Shown piece by piece: positions 59,018 through 64,000 of a stretch of DNA of 64,000 bases. The notes under the pieces were generated by a model. The model worked only from the letters and a program-made list of their open reading frames with translations. It had not been told where the DNA came from and made no database searches. The position numbers were made by a program, and so were the translations under genes. This DNA is from Polytrichum commune (lineage: Eukaryota; Streptophyta; Polytrichopsida; Polytrichales; Polytrichaceae). The stretch is from positions 18,228,001 to 18,292,000 of the forward strand of contig OX485806.1 in the NCBI GenBank assembly GCA_950295325.1. The letters run 5' to 3'. Within the stretch, counting starts at the first letter, position 1. Each line of letters begins with the position of its first letter.

Positions 59018-59620
59018 TTTGGCCTTGAATTTTGTCACACATTCTATTAACATAGAAATCATTTTGTGACAAAAAAAAAATCATAGTAAATAGACAAATT
59101 TTCAGCCCTTGGGAGGGTGTCAAAGTTGGCATTAGTGAAATGGTTTTCATGATTGTTTCTCAAAACAACACATGTTGGTAGATTGTGAATATCTTTTTTG
59201 TATTCATCTTTTGGCCTTGAAATTTGGAACATATGTATTTAACATAAAGAGCTTGTTGTTCCAAAAATTTCATGGCAATTTTCTTTTCCCAATCCTTGGG
59301 AGGTTGTTAAAATTAGCAGTAGTGAAATGTTTTCCACAACTACACATGTTTGTAGATTTTTAATATATTTTTCTAGTGAATCTTTTGGCCTTCAAATACG
59401 GTACACATATTATTAACTTAGATACAATTTTGTTAAAAACATTTCGTGGTAAAATACCAAATTCTCAACCCTTGGGAGGGCTAGGGCGTACCAACCTGTA
59501 CATTGGTTCATTGCAAGCAAGGGTTTAGGCATCCAACAAGGAATGAGTGTATGAGTTGGTTCGCCCAAATCCCTCAGGAGGCTGTCAAAGTTGGCAGATG
59601 TGAAATTTCCTTCACCGCGA
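59018..59620. repeat. Three to four tandem units of about 180 bp
   Basis: Units start near 59020, 59209 and 59385 with TTTTGGCCTTSAAATTT. Each ends with CCCTTGGGAGGNTGTCAAARTT and GCAGTAGTGAAATG. A partial fourth unit is at 59570-59615. Divergence between units is clear. The unit length is satellite-like, but the array is short. It follows the mariner-like fragment directly, so it could be a sub-terminal part of an element. Confidence 0.7.
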
Positions 59621-59915
59621 ATTCAAAAATGCCATTTTGATTATCACCCCATTGTACAACGTGCTTAATATCTTTGTTGATTGCCTTCACTGTGAAATGT
59701 GTCATGTAAGTTATTGTTATGGTCTTATTCCATAGAGAGCCTTTTTGAAACTCGAACAATAAAGAATAATAGTGCATATTAAAGATATTAAGTTTTCAGA
59801 GTTAAGGTTGCAATAGTTGGTTTACTTATCATAGTCGAGGCATTAACTGAATTCATGGTACCTATATGTATACATAGATGAGGTTTGGGTTAGAAGCAAA
59901 GCCCTACATTGGGTG

Positions 59916-60057
59916 CCCATACCCATGCCCACCCATGCCCATGAATTTTGGGTGGGCATGGGTGCGATATTATTGTTCATGGGTGGGCAAGGGTGCAATA
60001 TTATTGTTCATGGGTGGGCATGGGTTCGATATTATAATGGGTGGGCATGGGTGATCA
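59916..60057. repeat. GGGTGGGCATGGGTG minisatellite, left block
   Basis: Units of CATGGGTGGGCATGGGTG alternate with a TATTATTGTT spacer. It runs straight into the hAT fragment. Confidence 0.85.
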
Positions 60058-60330
60058 TGAGATCATTGCAGCGGTGAGCTTAGCATTGCCAATGAATCGG
60101 GATACCACTGCTAAATTCAGTATTCTCTTGTGGTGGAAGCTGAAAGGAGCCCCCACATTCCCCATCATGTCACACGTGGCGCGTTCGGTTTTGTGTATCC
60201 CTGCATCCAACTCCAAATCGGAGTCAAACTTCTCGGATGCAGGGAATACGCTAACCAAGAAGCGCTCCGGGCTGAAGCCAGCGATAGTGAACGACCTTTT
60301 ATTTGTCTGATCCAACCAATACTTGGTGTA
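60058..60330 (+). pseudogene. hAT transposase C-terminal dimerisation domain
   Basis: An 80-codon open stretch carries LWWKLKGAPTFPIMSHVAR, VLCIPASNSKSESNFSDAG and LTKKRSGLKPAIVNDLLFV, the hallmark of the hAT C-terminal dimerisation region ('WW......FP.L...AR..L.IP.SS...ER.FS..G......R..L.P..V..L'). A TGA at 60308-60310 then interrupts, followed in frame by SNQYLV and a stop. This fits an ancestral VRSNQYLV ending with CGA changed to TGA. No other part of hAT is present, and minisatellite flanks both sides. Confidence 0.85.
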
Positions 60331-60369
60331 GGCGGGTAATACACATTACACAATTTTTGAATACATGGG

Positions 60370-60570
60370 CGCAATTTGAATAGCATGGGTGGGCACATGT
60401 CATGCTATGTGTGGGCATGGGTGGGCATGGGTGCGCACATGTCATGCTATGGGTGGGCATGGGTGGGCATAGGTCGCTGTTGATGGGCATGGGTGGGCAT
60501 AGGTCGCTGTTGATGGGCATGGGTGGGCATAGGTCGCTGTTGATGGGCATGGTTTGGGTATGGGTGCAAT
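60370..60570. repeat. GGGCATGGGTGGGCATAGG minisatellite, right block
   Basis: A 30-bp unit (GGTCGCTGTTGATGGGCATG plus GGTGGGCATA) is repeated almost perfectly three times at 60463-60555, preceded by two units containing CACATGTCATGCTATG. The near-identity of the 30-bp units implies recent expansion. Confidence 0.88.
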
Positions 60571-61085
60571 TTAAAAGGAAAATGTTGGGCTCTGGTTAGA
60601 AGTGGTTGCAGTGACCTTGGTGATTGACATAGTTTTGTGACAATGGAAATGACAATTTCTATATATACCACTGTATTCACGTGCACATCTTTTGCCCAAA
60701 TTTATTTGATTCCCAATTTTCAAAGGAATAATTTGAGATTCCATGCATTACATTGAAATAAAAAAATGTTGTTCATGGCCGTCTTATTAGTTTAGAATAA
60801 AGTTATTTAATATAATTATCCTAATAAAATTAAAATCACATGGCTTTTTAATCCCGTGGGTAAAAGTGTAAGTTGCATAACATGGTTGATGTTGGGATAA
60901 TCATCATACTGCAAAGCTTGTTACTCTCCCCATATAATAAAGCTTTTAGCAAAGACAAATTTACATGACTCAAATTGAGAGAAGTTGCATTCATTCAACT
61001 GTTAAATAGTCATAACCATAAAGTGAGATCACATTTCTTGCATTAAAGTTGTTACGCATGTTACGGGGAAAAAAAATTTGGAAAA
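60571..61085. other. No gene recognised
   Basis: AT-rich flank next to the CACTA terminus. Confidence 0.35.
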
Positions 61086-64000
61086 CACTATAAGAAAAAG
61101 TTATTTTTTTGGACGTAAAAAAAAACATGTGTTCGCGTTCACTTTGACATGGATGTCGTTGTGAATGACGTCACCTAAAATCCGTTATGTGGGACACGCA
61201 AAAAACGTGATGGAAGACATGAAAACAACGCCAATTTCAGCCTGTTTTTACGTGACGTCTAATAAAACATGGTCTTCCTTAACCTCCACAGAAGGACACG
61301 TGGAGAGCACGTGGCCTCCACGTAAGGTTTTTTTGGGCGGGCAGTGCCACGACGGCCATTCCTGCATTTGGGCTCTTGCTGACGTGGAGTGTGACTTGGA
61401 CCCGCTTTACATATGATATGGACTGCGAGATTTGTGACGTGTGAGCTGATGTGGACATTGCCTCTGGAGGTGATGTTGCGTCCCGTGCTTGGCATGGCAG
61501 ACGTCCACTGGGACACTGGAATGTCATGTGCAACATTCCGTTGGACGTGGAAATTTCCTTTTGGGAATTTGCAGTGTTATGCATTGTTTTGGTTAACGGC
61601 CTATGCGGGAGTACATTGTCCTTTATGACATCATATTGGACACAAGATAATTTCTCCTGATTGGCCTGATGATGAATTTTCTTAGGCATCCCATATGAAG
61701 GCTTGAACTTCCTAAAGTTACTATTGATGTCTATCTGGATGGCTATTACATCAACCACTTCTGAGTGGCTCGTTTTTTGGGGCATTTATGTGAATCAGCT
61801 TGGACATCAGAATTTACACATGGCCATGGAATAGACATGACGAACGCAAATACCCCATATTGTAGACCATATCCATGCAAACCATAAAATGCATTGTATT
61901 CATTGCCAATACATATTGCAACCAGAAGGCCGCACCCACACAACAGTATTTAGCACCCCAAAAATTCAAAACAAATCCATGTTTGCAATGTCACTATCTA
62001 GTTCGGCAACTCTATCCCGGAAGGCGGAGTGGAGAAGGTCCCAAATACTGCATCCAATACCGCGGCATTACCGATGACGACTCATTTTTTCTTCTGTGTT
62101 TGTGGTTTCGTGGCAGTCCCCACCTACCATAACCCAACGCCATCCAAAAACCAACATGGCATTTGTTAGTGGAATTGATTCCGTTCGCCAACATTACATG
62201 CAACCAACACATGAGCATGCGTTTGCGCTGGTCCTCTTGCGAGTAAACCGGGATGAACCCAAATTTCCATTCAATCACTAACTCCCTCACCTTTGCAAGA
62301 ATTTGGGGAGGTTTAGGCAAACCAACCGCTTTTGGTGGTGCGAGTTTGACGATAGTCGACTTCAATGTCGATTTCACCGATGTTGCACGGTGTGCATTTC
62401 GAACAGCACGTCGAGGACGGCCTGCTGCCTCTTCCACGACTTGTGCGTCCTCCTGCCAAATCAGACCACATTCATGCGTGAAGTCAGTGTGCTACAAGGT
62501 ATGCATTCTGGATGACCTTAAACTACGTCACAGCAGACGTCCAAACTGATGTTGCATCGAACATGCACATGTCCAACAAAGCAACAAGTCCGACAACCGC
62601 ATGACCACAAAGTAGCTCCCCGAAATACACAGTTTAGTTCATAAATTAATTGCAATTCTGGGTTTGGGGTTATCTCACTTGCTCCGAAATGCCAACTTGT
62701 TCGGGTGCATCCACAACGCCTTCGGTCACAACGACACCTTCCTCCAGGTCTTCCATGGGTAGCACAGGCTCCTCCTCCGGTTCGGGCTCCGCTGGGTCGA
62801 CAATGGCATTGCCATCTGTTGATTTGTTGGACTCTCCTTGGATGATTTCCTCGACCAACGCAGCTATGGCACTGTTAGGGATGATCTGGGCTTCTTGATT
62901 GTTCATGCCGACATCAGTTGCAGCATCCTTGGCAACATCAATGGTAACGGGATACTCAGACGGCAATGGCGCCTCCGCAACACCCATGGTGGTCAGAATC
63001 GGCGCCGGGGCGGGTTGATGCACAAGCGTTGTAGCAGCTACCGTGGTGGATGTCAGTGCGTATGTGTCCAGCATTTGCGCCGAGGATGAAGGCTCCATCG
63101 TGTCCTCACCTGCATGAACTTGTTTCTGGCCTTGATTTTGAAGAATCTTTTGCATCATGTCCTCCATGCGTTTGTGGGACGCGGCCACGCTCTCTCCAAG
63201 GCGTGTGACGGTGCCCTCCAAATCCGACACCCGAGTGCGCACCGCCTCTATCTCTCTACCATGATTGGGACGTGCTCTGCGTTTTTCCTCTTGGAGGCGT
63301 TCGTACTCCTTAGCGACCTCAGCGTCTACCTCCGCGTCGTACGGTGCCCGGTTTTTCATCATTGTCTACAAATATGGGATAATGCATTTGGGTTTAGAGA
63401 AGACATCTTTCACTTGAATGAAACAAGTGTAAACTGAGGACAAGGCCCCATACTAATCATTGCATAGGTCAGCACTTAATGACAACAAAAATGCCTTGTC
63501 AAACTACCGAATCCATCCAAGTACACGTCATACCAGACGTGCGTTGTCCCGAAGAATGTTCGACTTAACGTGTGTTGGCACAAATGGACGCCCATGACAT
63601 CAACTTCTACATCTGGTGCAACATAGCTAGTCGGGATACTTACCAGACGTGACACCACTTCCCTTTCGATGGCTTTCATCTGCGCTGTGGTGGACCCTTT
63701 CCCTTTTGAGATGGAACGCATGTGATCCGACTTCACCTGCGCGGCCTCAGTGGCGCGCATAGTCACCAATGTTTTCCAATGCTCCGGATCGACATCGGCT
63801 GGTTTACCCGCGTTGTTGTCGATGAGTTGATTTAGTCTCCAACGCATGTTGATAAGGACCTTTGTGATGATTGGCCGCATCCACTTCTCGCACACTTTGT
63901 CGTTTTGTCCGCACATCTGCCAGTCTGGAGGCCACACACGAACGTCATTTTCCGCGAACCAATGCGGCATCCTCGAAACAACTCTACCCAAGAATGCCAA
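61086..64000. mobile_element. CACTA (En/Spm) transposon, one end; continues beyond the window
   Basis: The sequence CACTATAAGAAAAAG at 61086 fits the canonical CACTA terminus, preceded by AAA as a possible 3-bp target duplication. The next 500 bases (61100-61560) are dense in ACGTG/GACGT words in both orientations (GGACGTAAA, CACGTGGAGAGCACGTGG, GACGTGG), as expected of CACTA sub-terminal repeats bound by the TnpA-type protein. The gene inside (62012 to beyond 64000, minus strand) is of the plant En/Spm type. The other terminus and the main DDE transposase should lie past 64000. Confidence 0.75.
62012..64000 (-). CDS. CACTA-associated En/Spm (Ptta-type) protein, 3' three exons, partial
   Basis: Exons on the minus strand: beyond 64000 to 63644, 63365-62679 and 62491-62012, with GT-AG introns (donors GTAAGT and GTGAGA) that keep one open frame. 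The first exon has CEKWMRPIITKVLINMRWRL, HWKTLVTMRATEAAQ and HMRSISKGKGS, resembling the plant transposase (Ptta/En/Spm) family domain, where 'W..L..........S..NK.NR...... GS' recurs. The middle exon starts MMKNRAPYDAEVDAEVAKEY and contains a predicted coiled coil (EAVRTRVSDLEGTVTRLGES), then a low-complexity Ala/Pro/Glu-rich tail. The last exon is basic and unrecognised. Such proteins bind CACTA sub-terminal repeats or assist transposition. No stops are seen in the window, so the gene may be intact. The start is outside the window. Confidence 0.6.

Noticed and set aside
61279-61785. 168-codon frame on the minus strand
   Set aside because: It lies in the CACTA sub-terminal repeat zone and partly overlaps frames on the other strand; no domain or splice context supports it.

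Overview
The window looks like nuclear DNA of a land plant. It is AT-rich and very repeat-rich, and has GT-AG introns. It holds one intact host gene, a xyloglucan-type alpha-fucosyltransferase (GT37), plus plant-type DNA transposons (PIF/Harbinger, Mutator-like, CACTA, hAT, mariner-like), a LINE, part of a Ty3/gypsy element and 5S rRNA-derived repeats. A non-seed plant (fern, lycophyte or bryophyte) is my guess from the transposase types, but the sequence does not settle it.

Layout. 0-17 kb: mostly small terminal-inverted-repeat (TIR) elements with 3-bp TAA/TTA target duplications, two decayed PIF/Harbinger genes that could represent their autonomous partner, and a MITE split by a 2.3-kb insertion. 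17.6-20.4 kb: the fucosyltransferase gene on the minus strand, with a decayed tandem copy of its own 3' end just downstream. 21.5-23.1 kb: three MITEs set almost end to end. 23-30 kb: dispersed repeats and a decayed LINE.

31.0-41.2 kb is the most unusual region. Two multi-exon genes diverge from a 0.5-kb shared promoter region. The minus-strand gene (about 8 exons) appears to encode a ParB/sulfiredoxin-like domain followed by a beta-class DNA methyltransferase-like domain, an architecture I know from phage and bacterial proteins. The plus-strand gene encodes a Mutator-like transposase with a GCM/WRKY-type zinc finger. The first intron of the ParB-methylase gene carries arrays of perfect palindromes, and one palindrome family recurs in an intron of the transposase gene next to a duplicated exon start. 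Both genes carry stops. I read this as one large, now decayed, DNA transposon that carries a modification-like partner gene.

41.25-44.65 kb: the 3' half of a Ty3/gypsy element, directly against the transposase gene. 44.7-58.5 kb: dispersed repeats, MITEs and two 5S rRNA-derived repeats in opposite orientations. 58.5-60.6 kb: a mariner-like relic, about 180-bp tandem repeats, and a hAT dimerisation domain lodged inside a GGGCATGGGT-type minisatellite. 61.09-64 kb: one end of a CACTA element whose En/Spm-type gene runs off the window. No tRNA gene, CRISPR array or organellar gene was recognised.
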